Source: Lachnospiraceae bacterium UBA6403 (GTDB lineage: Bacteria > Bacillota > Clostridia > Lachnospirales > Lachnospiraceae). From it: 23,276 bases of DNA. Shown here one piece after another: positions 15,268 to 23,276 of this stretch. The first letter of the stretch is position 1; each line of letters begins with the position of its first letter. The notes below the pieces were generated by a model. That model made no database searches, was not told where the DNA came from, and saw only the letters and a list, made by a program, of their open reading frames with translations. The translations under genes and the position numbers were made by a program. Where the stretch lies: positions 1-23,276 of the forward strand of contig DJPV01000040.1 in the NCBI GenBank assembly GCA_002437435.1, in the 5' to 3' direction.

Positions 15268-17511
15268 CTACTGTTCCTGTACATTTATGATCTGGTCATT
15301 GACAAGCTCTTTGGCGATGGCTGTGATATCGGCATCAACCTCCTGATCCTTTCCATTTGCCCAGACATTTACATTTACAACTATATAATCTTTATCATTG
15401 ATCGGATAGAAATAGTAATAATCACGAACCTTGATATCATAGATATCGGAATCTATCACATAACAGTCCATTGTCTTGCCATCAGCTCCGGTCACCTGCT
15501 CCATCTTCTTATCAAGAATGCTTCCGTTATCACCAAGATACTCGAAATATGACATAAAGTTCTCACATTCCTTATCTTTATCACAATCCGGTGTCAGAGT
15601 GTAGTATGCATTATATTTGTCATTGTAGATGTCGATCTCCTCGTCATCTGCATATCCTCTGTCATAACCTGCCGGATCATTCAGGGAAACCGTATATCCG
15701 TCACCCTTCATGATGTAACCGGAATAATCAACATCATCGATGGAAGAACTGTCAATTACATACTCATCGTCATTGTCTCCATTGTCAGTAGTCTCTTCTT
15801 CCGTTGTAATGAAATCATCAATGCTGATATCTCCATCATCGATCGCTGAGCTAAATGCTGAACCCCATGCTTCCATGATTCTCTGTGCTGCTTCCTGATT
15901 AATATTTGATGTCATATAATCATCTGTCATCTCTGTATAATCTACAACCTGTTTGGACTCATCCGGCTTCTTAATCTCTTTTCCAAGATCACCAAACTGT
16001 GCATCTCCTGAAAGGTCTACATATACAGTGTCTCCACCATTTGTAACCTTAAAGGAATCAACTGTTACACCAAAGGATTTGCCCTTCTGAACATCCTTCA
16101 GACCGCCTGTCAGATCATATGCAAATACAGCCTCATCATTTGCTGTTAATGTCAGATGGCTTTCAAATGCATTTGTTGACTTTGTAAAAGACGCTGTCTG
16201 TTCCAGTCCTGCAACAGCTTTATTATTTACTACAACACTATCTGTTAATTTATATACATAAGAACCCTTCGTATTCTCTTTCTTCTCGCTGATTGATACA
16301 GAACCAAGTTCTTTATCATCTGTCTTTACGGATACACAGAAATAAACATCATCCGCTGGATTTTCTTCGCCCATGAAATCCCATACAACAGATGCAGTTC
16401 CACCAAGAGCAGTAAACTTGTAGTCCATGCTGATTCTTGCCAACTGATTCTTCTTAACATATACATTTACAACAAAATCTCTTGAGAACATCATTCCATA
16501 ATAAGTTGGAATATACTGGAATGCCTGTGATAATTCTGTTCTTGTAATTCCGATCTCATCTAACTGATCATCCGTAATATAATCTGATGCATAAGCATCC
16601 AGATAATTGCAGAGTGCAGTCACATATGCCTTTACATCAGCAGTCGGAAGTGTAATTGTGTACTGCTTACATTTTTCTTTATCACCATTGTGGTTCTCGA
16701 TCTCTGCGCTTCCTACTCTGTCATAAGCAACTGCTTTCTTCAGATCTTCTGTAGCAGAACCCATATACTTCTCGTACAGTTCCTTTACTTCATTCTGGGT
16801 TGATTCATCCATATCTGATGTATCAAGGGTTTTCAGCATAGAAGCAAGATCCATCTTGAATACAGAATCATACAGTTCAGGAATCTCAAAATAGAATACC
16901 TTATCGATACCATAGAGATTTGCGCTTACAGTCTCACCACCAAGTGTCAGAGAGCCATTCAGATTCAGATTATAGGAATTATCCTTCTGCTTCTCAAGTG
17001 CTCCGCTAATTCCATATGTAGAACCGGCTAAGCCGTCTACCTCATAGATACTGTTTACTTTCAGATTCATATCAAAATCCATCTTATCTTCACTGAACTT
17101 TGATACACCGGCTACATCTTCTAATGGTGATGAATTCACCGACTCGGTAACTGTATTCTTCATTGCTGCCTTAATAGCTTCGGCAGGAGTCTTTCTTACA
17201 AAGAAATAAACTGCGGTAACAATCGCTGCAACCAGAACAACGCCTATAAAAGAGAATAATGCGATCTTTCCACCCTTTTTCTTCTTTGGCACAGTCGCCT
17301 GATATGGTGTCTGATCTCCAAATTCATTCATGCCCGGCTGTACATATCCCATGTTTGGGTCTGCATTATAGCCATTATTATATGCTCCCATATTCGGATC
17401 TGCGTCATAAGTATATGACATATTGTTTTCCGGTGTCTGATCATTCATACTGCCATCCGCACCATTCGGGTTCTCCTCTGTGAATCCCTGATTCATATTG
17501 TTTTCGTCCAT
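15268..17511 (-). CDS. Large single-pass membrane protein, unidentified extracytoplasmic domain
   Basis: 747 residues; I do not recognise a family with confidence (it may belong to one of the Lachnospiraceae-specific DUFs). Residues 1-75 are a cytosolic Asn/Met/Gly/Asp-rich tail with repeated ADPNMG units. KKKKGGK (76-82) precedes one membrane segment (about 83-105), so the tail is inside and residues 106-747 are outside. After it comes TPAEAIKAAMKNTV, a pattern like the start of clostridial surface proteins with repeated beta-strand architecture. The central part alternates Tyr/Phe/Val-rich strands with polar loops. Residues about 520-600 are strongly acidic (DDGDISIDDFITTEEETTDNG). Cysteines are few. 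There is no sortase motif. The start has AAAGGA 7 nt upstream. It is transcribed from the promoter at 17601-17629 and is followed by aroD after 26 bases. Confidence 0.6.
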   Translation of the reverse strand: MDENNMNQGFTEENPNGADGSMNDQTPENNMSYTYDADPNMGAYNNGYNADPNMGYVQPGMNEFGDQTPYQATVPKKKKGGKIALFSFIGVVLVAAIVTAVYFFVRKTPAEAIKAAMKNTVTESVNSSPLEDVAGVSKFSEDKMDFDMNLKVNSIYEVDGLAGSTYGISGALEKQKDNSYNLNLNGSLTLGGETVSANLYGIDKVFYFEIPELYDSVFKMDLASMLKTLDTSDMDESTQNEVKELYEKYMGSATEDLKKAVAYDRVGSAEIENHNGDKEKCKQYTITLPTADVKAYVTALCNYLDAYASDYITDDQLDEIGITRTELSQAFQYIPTYYGMMFSRDFVVNVYVKKNQLARISMDYKFTALGGTASVVWDFMGEENPADDVYFCVSVKTDDKELGSVSISEKKENTKGSYVYKLTDSVVVNNKAVAGLEQTASFTKSTNAFESHLTLTANDEAVFAYDLTGGLKDVQKGKSFGVTVDSFKVTNGGDTVYVDLSGDAQFGDLGKEIKKPDESKQVVDYTEMTDDYMTSNINQEAAQRIMEAWGSAFSSAIDDGDISIDDFITTEEETTDNGDNDDEYVIDSSSIDDVDYSGYIMKGDGYTVSLNDPAGYDRGYADDEEIDIYNDKYNAYYTLTPDCDKDKECENFMSYFEYLGDNGSILDKKMEQVTGADGKTMDCYVIDSDIYDIKVRDYYYFYPINDKDYIVVNVNVWANGKDQEVDADITAIAKELVNDQIINVQEQ

Positions 17512-17542
17512 CTCGTTTTCCTTTCATTCTGATGAATATATC

Positions 17543-17559
17543 GCAGATCGTCCATCTGC
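17543..17559 (-). other. Small leader hairpin
   Basis: A perfect 6-bp stem GCAGAT/ATCTGC with a five-base loop in the leader of the large membrane protein gene, about 30 bases before its ATG. It could affect mRNA stability or translation; there is no further support. Confidence 0.35.
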
Positions 17560-17600
17560 TTCATTTCCATGTTTATTCTATATTAACTCTGATAATTCTT

Positions 17601-17629
17601 ACATTAGTAGAAAACAGAGGATTTGTCAA
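17601..17629 (-). promoter_or_regulatory. Promoter of the large membrane protein gene
   Basis: A perfect minus-strand TTGACA (17624-17629) with a 17-base spacer to a weak -10, TAATGT (17601-17606). The hflX stop codon TGA is embedded in the -35 box, so the promoter is tied to the end of that gene. Confidence 0.65.
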
Positions 17630-18939
17630 AGCTTTTTATCTAAACCAAGCTGCCCGATCAGGCTCTTTGGAACATATGCCTCAACAAAGATTCCATCCTC
17701 CAGATATTCTTCCGTCAACACCTCGCCATATTTTCTTATCAGACCCGGTTTTCCGGCATCCTGATAGGAAAATGTATGCCGGATATATGTCTTCTGTTCC
17801 CGCAGAACTTCCTCGACCTGCATCAGCAGATTATCGATTCCATCACCGGTCTTTGCCGACAGATATACCATACGGTCTGCACGAAGATCTTTGATCGTTG
17901 ATATGTCCTCATCCTCCGATAGTTTATCGATCTTGTTGAACACTGTAATGATCGGATGATCCTTCTCCTCATCTACATTTAACTGTCTGAGTGTCGCATA
18001 GACTGTCTCCATATTCCGATCCCAGTTCGGGTCGGATGCATCCACAACATGGAGGATCGCATCACTGTACTTCGCCTCCTCAAGTGTCGACTTGAAAGCC
18101 TCTACCAGATGATGTGGCAGCTTGCGGATAAATCCTACCGTATCCGTGAACAGCACCTGCTGTCCGGCCGGAAGCACGGCATTTCTTGTTGCCGGATCCA
18201 ATGTTGCGAATAACTTGTCTTCCTCCAGAACTCCTGCACCCGTCAGCTTATTTAACAGAGTCGACTTTCCGGCATTTGTATATCCGACGATACTTACGAC
18301 CGGAATACCTGTCCTGTTCCGCTGCTTCCGCTGTTCTGTCCGTCTGCCCTCTACCTGACGAAGATCTGCTTTCAATTTCGAGATTCTGTCTCTTATCACT
18401 CGACGGTCGATCTCCAGCTTCTTCTCACCTGGGCCTCTGGTTCCGATTCCTCCACCAAGTCTCGACAGGGAATCACGCATACCTACCAGTCTGGTCGCCC
18501 GGAATCTGAGCTGTGCCAGTTCTACCTGCAGCTTTCCTTCATAGCTTCCGGCATGCGCGGCAAATATATCCAGAATGACCATCGTTCTGTCCATTACCTT
18601 TATATCAAGCGCATCCTGAAGATTCATCAGCTGTGCCGGTGATAACTCGTCATCACAGACAACACCCGTCGCATCATACATAGCGATCATGCTTCGCAGT
18701 TCTTCTACCTTACCACTGCCAAGATACAGATCACTTGTCGCACGATCCAGACTCTGGATCAGTCTTCCGACTGTAGCAGCTCCGGCAGTTTCCAGAAGCT
18801 CCTCTAATTCATCTAAGGATTTCTCTGTATCTTCTACGGATATGCCACCTGATGCTACTGCAAATACGATCACTCGTTCTTCAGCTTCCATCTGCACCTC
18901 ATAACCGCTTTTTTTCTCATTTTCTGATCGAATATCCAA
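17626..18939 (-). CDS. hflX: GTPase HflX
   Basis: 437 residues from a TTG start at 18937-18939, with AGAGAGG 7 nt upstream. HflX is a translational GTPase that binds the 50S subunit and splits stalled or hibernating ribosomes. The N-terminal HflX domain (about 20-200) shows SLDRATSDLYLGSGKVEEL, CDDELSPAQ, RTMVILDIFAAHA and the signature GGGIGTRGPGEKKLE (162-176). The G domain carries GYTNAGKS (219-226), FTDTVGFIRKLPHHLVEAFKST (DTVG 266-269), NKID (335-338) and a SAKTG-type G5. The C-terminal about 60 residues match the variable cap of the family. It follows the L,D-transpeptidase after 43 bases in the same direction, with no terminator. Confidence 0.96.
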   Translation of the reverse strand: MDIRSENEKKSGYEVQMEAEERVIVFAVASGGISVEDTEKSLDELEELLETAGAATVGRLIQSLDRATSDLYLGSGKVEELRSMIAMYDATGVVCDDELSPAQLMNLQDALDIKVMDRTMVILDIFAAHAGSYEGKLQVELAQLRFRATRLVGMRDSLSRLGGGIGTRGPGEKKLEIDRRVIRDRISKLKADLRQVEGRRTEQRKQRNRTGIPVVSIVGYTNAGKSTLLNKLTGAGVLEEDKLFATLDPATRNAVLPAGQQVLFTDTVGFIRKLPHHLVEAFKSTLEEAKYSDAILHVVDASDPNWDRNMETVYATLRQLNVDEEKDHPIITVFNKIDKLSEDEDISTIKDLRADRMVYLSAKTGDGIDNLLMQVEEVLREQKTYIRHTFSYQDAGKPGLIRKYGEVLTEEYLEDGIFVEAYVPKSLIGQLGLDKKL

Positions 18940-18982
18940 CTTCTAACCTCTCTTCTTTTTCAGCTTCCTGCTGTCCTTCTCT

Positions 18983-20389
18983 CTATTCCTCTAAAGCAAC
19001 CGTTATCTTCCACACAGCTGATCGATTATTTGCGGTATCCTTCGCATAACAGGACACTTCATAGGTTCCCGGTGTTACCTGTACACCTGTCAGGTCTATC
19101 ACAAGAACCGACTCCTCCACTGCCTGTTCATTATCTTTTCCGGCTTCCTCTGTCTGTGAAATCATATCATATGAGACAATCTGCTTATCACCGTCAAATG
19201 CTGTAACATTTCGCGCGATCAAAGCTGCCAGTTCATCTGCATCACCATGATAACCTTTCAGGTGCAGTTCATCCGGTGCTTCCGTAATAATAGGAGGTTC
19301 TGTATCTTTAACCGTGACATAGATATCCTTCAAAATCTTCTTTCCACTGTCATAAAAATAATAAGACAATTTGTATTCACCCGGAGTCTGATTGTCCACT
19401 GTTCCATCTACCATAAGCCGGTCTGTTACATTCGCCATATCTGATGAAAATGCAAGAACACCTGTCTTACTGTCAAATGGTTCCCCTACTTCGATGCTAT
19501 GACTGACTGCTCCATATATGGCTGCTGTTCCGGCAAACGGATTACCCGGCGTCATATCTGTCGGATCCCAGCCTGTCTCATCTGTCCTGGTAAAGACATA
19601 TGGCTGCTGTGGTCTGCCAAGCGGTCCCGGATAGTCACTATCGAACAGATATACCTGTGTTCCCGGCATACAGTTCTCATAGATCCATTTCACATCCGCT
19701 ACACACATACGGATACATCCAAGCGACGCCCCTTCTCCGAGCTTATTATACTCCCATGTCTCAAGGTTATCGCTTCCCTTTTCCGTATAAGGAACAGAAT
19801 GAAAATAAATTCCCTCATGGATCTGGTAAGCATACTGTCCGTATACATTCCCCTGCAAGACCGCCCATTCCAGCCGTTTTTCTGTCGTTGTGAATAAGCC
19901 TGCCGGTGTCGTATCGTCCAGTGACACTGAACAGCGAAATGCCTTGACCGGAATTGTATAAAAGCCATCCGAATCCAGGCTGTATACCGTAACAATATTC
20001 TCCTTACGGTTAATCTTTACTGCATAAGGCATTTCATTGTCCTTCAGGTCTATACCATTATAGTCCTGTCGGGCTGAAACAGCCTCTACCTTCTTTAGTT
20101 CTGTCGGCTGAGTAAGTTCCAGATGATCTTCTGTATTTTCTTTCTCATTTTTTGCCACATCTTCTATATCAGCATCTGCATCCGTCAGCGTTGCTTCTTT
20201 ATATATGGAAATCTTCTTTTTATTTGTCTCACCGGATCTGGATACCGCCTGAACCCCTACCAAGACCAATATAACTATATAAACGACAAAAAACAGAAAT
20301 GCCTTTATAAAGGATAAACCTTTCAATCTCTGCTGACTGCTTTCTTCTTTATTAAGTATCTTTTTATTTTTCTGATTATCTTTTTTCAT
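18983..20389 (-). CDS. L,D-transpeptidase (YkuD) with C-terminal Ig-like domains
   Basis: 468 residues. The ATG at 20389 follows AGAAGGATTGG. The basic N-terminus and one membrane segment (about 27-49) anchor an extracellular protein. Residues about 120-250 are a YkuD domain that makes 3-3 peptidoglycan crosslinks or anchors proteins. H197 in HSVPYTEKG is the first conserved histidine. The active-site block reads GEGASLGCIRM with C225 as nucleophile and R227, but Leu replaces the usual His before GC (S-H-G-C). Such variants occur in clostridial proteins from memory, so activity is likely but not certain. From about residue 345 two beta-rich segments (VTVKDTEPPIITEAP..., then PGTYEVSCYAKDTANN) look like Ig-like or cadherin-type repeats that could bind the cell wall. 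It is the first gene of the minus-strand series. Confidence 0.87.
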   Translation of the reverse strand: MKKDNQKNKKILNKEESSQQRLKGLSFIKAFLFFVVYIVILVLVGVQAVSRSGETNKKKISIYKEATLTDADADIEDVAKNEKENTEDHLELTQPTELKKVEAVSARQDYNGIDLKDNEMPYAVKINRKENIVTVYSLDSDGFYTIPVKAFRCSVSLDDTTPAGLFTTTEKRLEWAVLQGNVYGQYAYQIHEGIYFHSVPYTEKGSDNLETWEYNKLGEGASLGCIRMCVADVKWIYENCMPGTQVYLFDSDYPGPLGRPQQPYVFTRTDETGWDPTDMTPGNPFAGTAAIYGAVSHSIEVGEPFDSKTGVLAFSSDMANVTDRLMVDGTVDNQTPGEYKLSYYFYDSGKKILKDIYVTVKDTEPPIITEAPDELHLKGYHGDADELAALIARNVTAFDGDKQIVSYDMISQTEEAGKDNEQAVEESVLVIDLTGVQVTPGTYEVSCYAKDTANNRSAVWKITVALEE

Positions 20390-20652
20390 TCGTATCCAAT
20401 CCTTCTAACTTTTTTATTCTAACATACATTATTTCCGGTAAAACCTAAACTTATCTTACATATCACACCATATTACCACTGCATAATCTATGATACATCC
20501 ATTTCACGCAGCATTTCCATTTTCCTCCATAATCCGTCATTTTCACTAAATTCGGTTGCAGATTTTCTGTACCTTTTTTCGCGTTTACTTCTCTTTACAC
20601 TTCTCCAAAAATGTATATAATTCAATAGTACGAAAGGAGAAAGCAGCGTCTG
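20390..20652. other. Divergent intergenic region, 263 bases
   Basis: The longest gene-free stretch of the window. It is AT-rich and holds the leaders of the divergent L,D-transpeptidase and MATE genes. A good promoter faces the MATE gene (20594-20621). On the minus strand TAGAAT (20416-20421) is a fair -10 box, but no good -35 box accompanies it. No RNA gene, repeat or riboswitch was recognised. Confidence 0.6.
20594..20621 (+). promoter_or_regulatory. Sigma-A promoter of the MATE exporter gene
   Basis: TTTACA (20594-20599) and a perfect TATAAT (20616-20621) have a 16-base spacer, about 30 bases before the start codon. Confidence 0.7.
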
Positions 20653-22005
20653 ATGGCGTTCTGCAAGTTATGTAATATGAAAGATTTAACCGAAGGAAAA
20701 CCAATAAAAGTAATATGGCTCTATGCCCTTCCCATGATTCTCGGACAGATTGCACAGCAGTTCTACAGCTTCTGTGATTCTGCCATTGTTGGAAACTGTA
20801 TTAACCCCGATGCACTTGCAGCCGTCGGAGCAACCAGTGTTATCTCGAATACACTGATCGGATTTCTGAACAGCGCCACGCTCGGCTTATCGATCCCGAT
20901 CGCACGATATTTCGGTGCTCAGGATCAGAAAAACATGAGAAAATGTATCGGGGTCTCAGCAATCCTCACCTTTGTTACTTCCATCGTTCTCACGATCGTT
21001 GGACTTCTGTTTATATATGATCTTCTGGTGCTTCTTGGTACACCTGAAGAAATTATACATATGGCTGACAAGTACGTCAAATACATTTTAGCAGGGCTTA
21101 TCTTTTCAGCAATTTACAATTTTGGTGCAAATCTGTTGCGTGCCGTCGGCGACAGTAAGAACCCGTTAATCTTCCTTGGTATCGCAGTTGTGCTGAACAT
21201 CGGACTGGATCTGTTATTTATCCAGGTCTTTCACTCCGGTATTGCCGGCGCAGCTATAGCTACGGTGATCTCCCAGGCGGTTGCCGGTATTACATGCTTT
21301 ATATATATCTTCACCAAATGCAGATTCCTGATTCCGCAAAAAGGTGAATACCTGGTCAATCGTACTGATTTCAGTGACCTTGTGCAATCCGCCCTCGCTA
21401 TGGGATTTATGAGCTATATTGTAAATATCGGCACTGTTACCTTACAGAGTTCTATTAATAAACTTGGCACAAATATCATAACTGCACATACCGCTGCAAG
21501 AAAGATTTTCGATATCCTCGATGTAACTCTCTATATTATCGGCAACGCGGTTACTACTTTCGTCAGCCAGAACATCGGTGCAAAACGGATCGATCGTGTA
21601 AAATCCGGTATCCGTGCCGGAATTATTATCAATACGATCGCAACAACCATTATTATTCTGGTCGGTTTCCCAACCGCTCCGCTCCTGCTCCGTCTGGTTG
21701 CCGGAACAAGCGACGCAGCTGTAATCGATCCGGCTGTTATGTATATTCGAATCAGCATGTGCTGTTTCTATGTACTTGGTCCTTTATTCGTACTTCGTTG
21801 TGCTATGCAGGGTATGGGAAGAAAGATCGTTCCTGTGCTTTCCAGCACAATTGAAATGGTCGGAAAGATCCTGGCTGTTATGTTCTTGGCACCAGCCCTT
21901 GGATACCTGGGTGTTGCCATAACTGAACCTATCATCTGGGCAGCCTGCACACTGATGCTCACCATTATGTATCTCGCAAAGCCTGTGGATAAGATGTTCG
22001 CATAA
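20653..22005 (+). CDS. MATE-family multidrug/cation antiporter
   Basis: 450 residues with about twelve hydrophobic segments in two related halves, the normal size for MATE (multidrug and toxic compound extrusion) exporters, which move organic cations or drugs out in exchange for Na+ or H+. Family blocks are seen: LYALPMILGQIAQQFYSFCDSAIVG (the TM1 signature) and, later, NIGLDLLFI, AAIATVISQ, and FVSQNIGAKRIDRVKSG with GMGRK near the C-terminal half. The start ATG at 20653 has AAAGGAG 13 nt upstream, which is long; a second in-frame ATG eight codons on has no good ribosome site. It carries its own promoter and a strong terminator, so it is monocistronic. Substrate unknown. Confidence 0.92.
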   Translation: MAFCKLCNMKDLTEGKPIKVIWLYALPMILGQIAQQFYSFCDSAIVGNCINPDALAAVGATSVISNTLIGFLNSATLGLSIPIARYFGAQDQKNMRKCIGVSAILTFVTSIVLTIVGLLFIYDLLVLLGTPEEIIHMADKYVKYILAGLIFSAIYNFGANLLRAVGDSKNPLIFLGIAVVLNIGLDLLFIQVFHSGIAGAAIATVISQAVAGITCFIYIFTKCRFLIPQKGEYLVNRTDFSDLVQSALAMGFMSYIVNIGTVTLQSSINKLGTNIITAHTAARKIFDILDVTLYIIGNAVTTFVSQNIGAKRIDRVKSGIRAGIIINTIATTIIILVGFPTAPLLLRLVAGTSDAAVIDPAVMYIRISMCCFYVLGPLFVLRCAMQGMGRKIVPVLSSTIEMVGKILAVMFLAPALGYLGVAITEPIIWAACTLMLTIMYLAKPVDKMFA

Positions 22006-22105
22006 CATCACCATATATAAAAGCCTATCTGTAATAACGGCTTACTGTGATCAGTTATGACTCATTTCGTTTCTATTCGATACACCCGCTACATGACCTT
22101 ATTGA

Positions 22106-22152
22106 AAGACGCCGGGCTGTCAATAATGACAGTCCGGCGTCTTATTTTTGTT
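22106..22152. terminator. Strong hairpin terminator between convergent genes
   Basis: A 17-bp stem (22106-22122 with 22127-22143, one G-U pair) has an ATAA loop and is followed on plus by ATTTTTGTTTG. It ends the MATE transcript; on the minus strand the T tail is short (TTTC), so it may also end the surface-protein message less efficiently. Confidence 0.9.
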
Positions 22153-22164
22153 TGTTCTCAGATA

Positions 22165-23276
22165 TTATCTCTGATTCTTACGTTTCTTATAAACAACAGT
22201 TCCTGCTCCTGCAAGTGCTACTGACATCATAATGAGAAGGAAAGCTATCGGTGAATCATCACCTGTCTTTGGCTTATCTACTGTCTCCTCTGTCGTCGTT
22301 TCTGTTGTTGTCTCTGTAGTTGTTACTTCTGTGGTTTTCTCTGATGTTACCTCGGTTGTGTCTTCCGATGTTACCTCAGTCGTTTTCTCAGATGTAACTT
22401 CTGTAGTCTTTTCTGTAGTTGTTGTCTCAGAAGTATCTTCGGTGGTTGTCTCCGTAGTTGTCGTCTCATCGTAGGTATCTACAAATGTTACATCTACTGT
22501 CTCATCTATCTCTACCTGAACATCTACTGTCTTACCATCCTTCTGAAGTCCTGTACCAATCGCATACTTGATGCTCTTAGTCTCATATCCATCGATATCA
22601 TACTTGGTTTCTTCTACTGTATATTTGCCAGCAGGTTTTTCAAGTTCCAATGTATACTGCTTTGTAGTCACATCATACTTGAAATCATTCAATGAATATG
22701 TCTCTACATTTCCGGCTTCATCTGTAATCCTAAACTCGATCGCGTTAGCTGCTGTAGTCTTATCTACAGAACCAACAACCATCTTTGTAAGTAAAAGTTT
22801 GCCCTTAGTTCCAACTCTTGTATTTGTAATCGTTATCTCTCCTGTTACAGGATCTGTCGTTACACTGTTTGTATATTCCTTAGGTACATTTACTTCCTTG
22901 ACCGTATACCGAATCAATCCGTTTGCATCGTATTTGGGAAGATTATCCCATGTCTTTGTCCATCCATTGCTTTCATCAAGCTGTACCGGAATTCCTGATA
23001 CAGATGCTCCGGCATAAAGCTGTACCGTTACAAATCCAGGTCTTTTATTTGCTTTGTTGTTATTATCGTTCCATGCCTTCTTAACAGTTACGGATGTGGT
23101 CAGGTATGTATATGTATTCGTTACTGTTGCATTTATAACTGTGCCCTTTGTTACATTTACATCACCTTCACCGCTTACTGTCAAATCATAATTCGTAACT
23201 GCAGTTCCGTTTGCTTCCTCACTTACTGTATAAGTTCCTACCGGAATATCCTTAATGGTTACACTTCCGTTTGCCG
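22165..23276 (-). CDS. Sortase-anchored Cna-B domain surface protein (5' end outside window)
   Basis: The frame is open to the right edge, so the N-terminus is missing; about 370 residues are visible. It is a cell-wall-anchored adhesin or pilin-like protein exposed on the surface. Two or three Cna-B/SpaA-like beta-sandwich domains are seen: one ending at the GTYTVSEEA motif (edge), one with TVKKAWNDNNN...YTVKEVN..ITNTR, whose Lys, Glu and Asn fit an internal isopeptide bond, and one with GKLLLTKMVV...AGKYTVEETKYD..TFVDTYDE. A Thr/Glu-rich stalk (22282-22467) follows, then PKTGD (22258-22272, an LPXTG-like sorting motif), a hydrophobic stretch and the basic tail YKKRKNQR. It is convergent with the MATE gene. 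Substrate unknown. Confidence 0.88.
   Translation of the reverse strand, partial: ANGSVTIKDIPVGTYTVSEEANGTAVTNYDLTVSGEGDVNVTKGTVINATVTNTYTYLTTSVTVKKAWNDNNNKANKRPGFVTVQLYAGASVSGIPVQLDESNGWTKTWDNLPKYDANGLIRYTVKEVNVPKEYTNSVTTDPVTGEITITNTRVGTKGKLLLTKMVVGSVDKTTAANAIEFRITDEAGNVETYSLNDFKYDVTTKQYTLELEKPAGKYTVEETKYDIDGYETKSIKYAIGTGLQKDGKTVDVQVEIDETVDVTFVDTYDETTTTETTTEDTSETTTTEKTTEVTSEKTTEVTSEDTTEVTSEKTTEVTTTETTTETTTEETVDKPKTGDDSPIAFLLIMMSVALAGAGTVVYKKRKNQR
22282..22467 (-). repeat. Thr/Glu-rich stalk repeats in the surface protein
   Basis: Tandem eight-residue units such as KTTEVTSE, DTTEVTSE and KTTEVTTTE (24-bp DNA units) are flanked by runs of TTTETTT. The segment lies between the last beta-sandwich domain and the sorting motif, as is usual for wall-spanning stalks, and could vary in copy number. 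Confidence 0.8.

Noticed and set aside
22006..22105. Small gene or RNA between the MATE gene and its terminator
   Set aside because: Only a 5-bp AAGCC/GGCTT inverted repeat and no coding signal; treated as a 3' untranslated region.
22282..22467. Possible CRISPR-like array of 24-bp repeats
   Set aside because: The units are contiguous, in frame, encode the stalk, and have no unique spacers.
22232..22474. A Val/Ser repeat open frame on plus (units like SDVTSVV)
   Set aside because: It is the antisense reading of the Thr/Glu stalk repeats of the surface protein.

Overview
The window looks like chromosomal DNA from a gut-type clostridium, most likely family Lachnospiraceae. The evidence is the AT-rich intergenic DNA with clean sigma-A promoters, strong purine-rich ribosome binding sites, several TTG or GTG starts, and protein sequences that match my memory of that family (the decarboxylase, cyclophilin, RicT and tandem FHA-type proteins). 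The genus cannot be fixed from sequence alone; a Coprococcus- or Lachnospira-like organism is a guess. No rRNA, tRNA, CRISPR array, insertion sequence or prophage gene was seen. Coding density is high: the longest gene-free stretch is 263 bases (20390-20652), so there is no empty region over 300 bases.

Layout, left to right. Region 1 (1-2612, minus) holds two tandem paralogues of an N-terminal domain I associate with DUF6382. The downstream copy runs off the left edge and ends, within the window, in a Pro/Met/Asn repeat tail. The upstream copy ends in a clear FHA domain after a long acidic linker. Region 2 (2755-4534) has the peptidoglycan terminase MltG (minus) divergent from a cyclophilin (plus). 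The cyclophilin ends in a strong hairpin terminator facing the next gene. Region 3 (4586-7615, minus) has diaminopimelate decarboxylase and an acyl-CoA synthetase with an internal 20-residue duplication; two similar 14-bp palindromes lie at the outer edges of this pair.

Region 4 (7725-20389, minus) is a long co-directional series. In transcription order it is L,D-transpeptidase, hflX, a large unidentified single-pass membrane protein, aroD, a YaaO-like Orn/Lys/Arg decarboxylase, tmk, holB, ricT, trmN6, rsmI and an A24 prepilin peptidase. The yaaO-tmk-holB-ricT-trmN6-rsmI order matches a condensed version of the well-known Bacillus subtilis yaaO-yabC region. Joins from holB to trmN6 overlap, so this part is probably translated from a shared message. 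A second promoter lies at the end of hflX.

Region 5 (20653-23276) has a MATE-family exporter (plus) convergent with the C-terminal part of a sortase-anchored Cna-B-type surface protein (minus, cut by the right edge). The two are separated by a strong hairpin.

Most genes are housekeeping: DNA replication (tmk, holB), RNA modification and processing (rsmI, trmN6, ricT, hflX), lysine/peptidoglycan and shikimate metabolism (lysA, aroD), and cell envelope (mltG, L,D-transpeptidase, surface protein). The least understood parts are the tandem DUF6382/FHA-type pair, the 747-residue membrane protein, the duplication in the acyl-CoA synthetase, and a composite hairpin between rsmI and the prepilin peptidase. 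I did not find a complete new system that the sequence alone can prove; the FHA-type pair is the best candidate.
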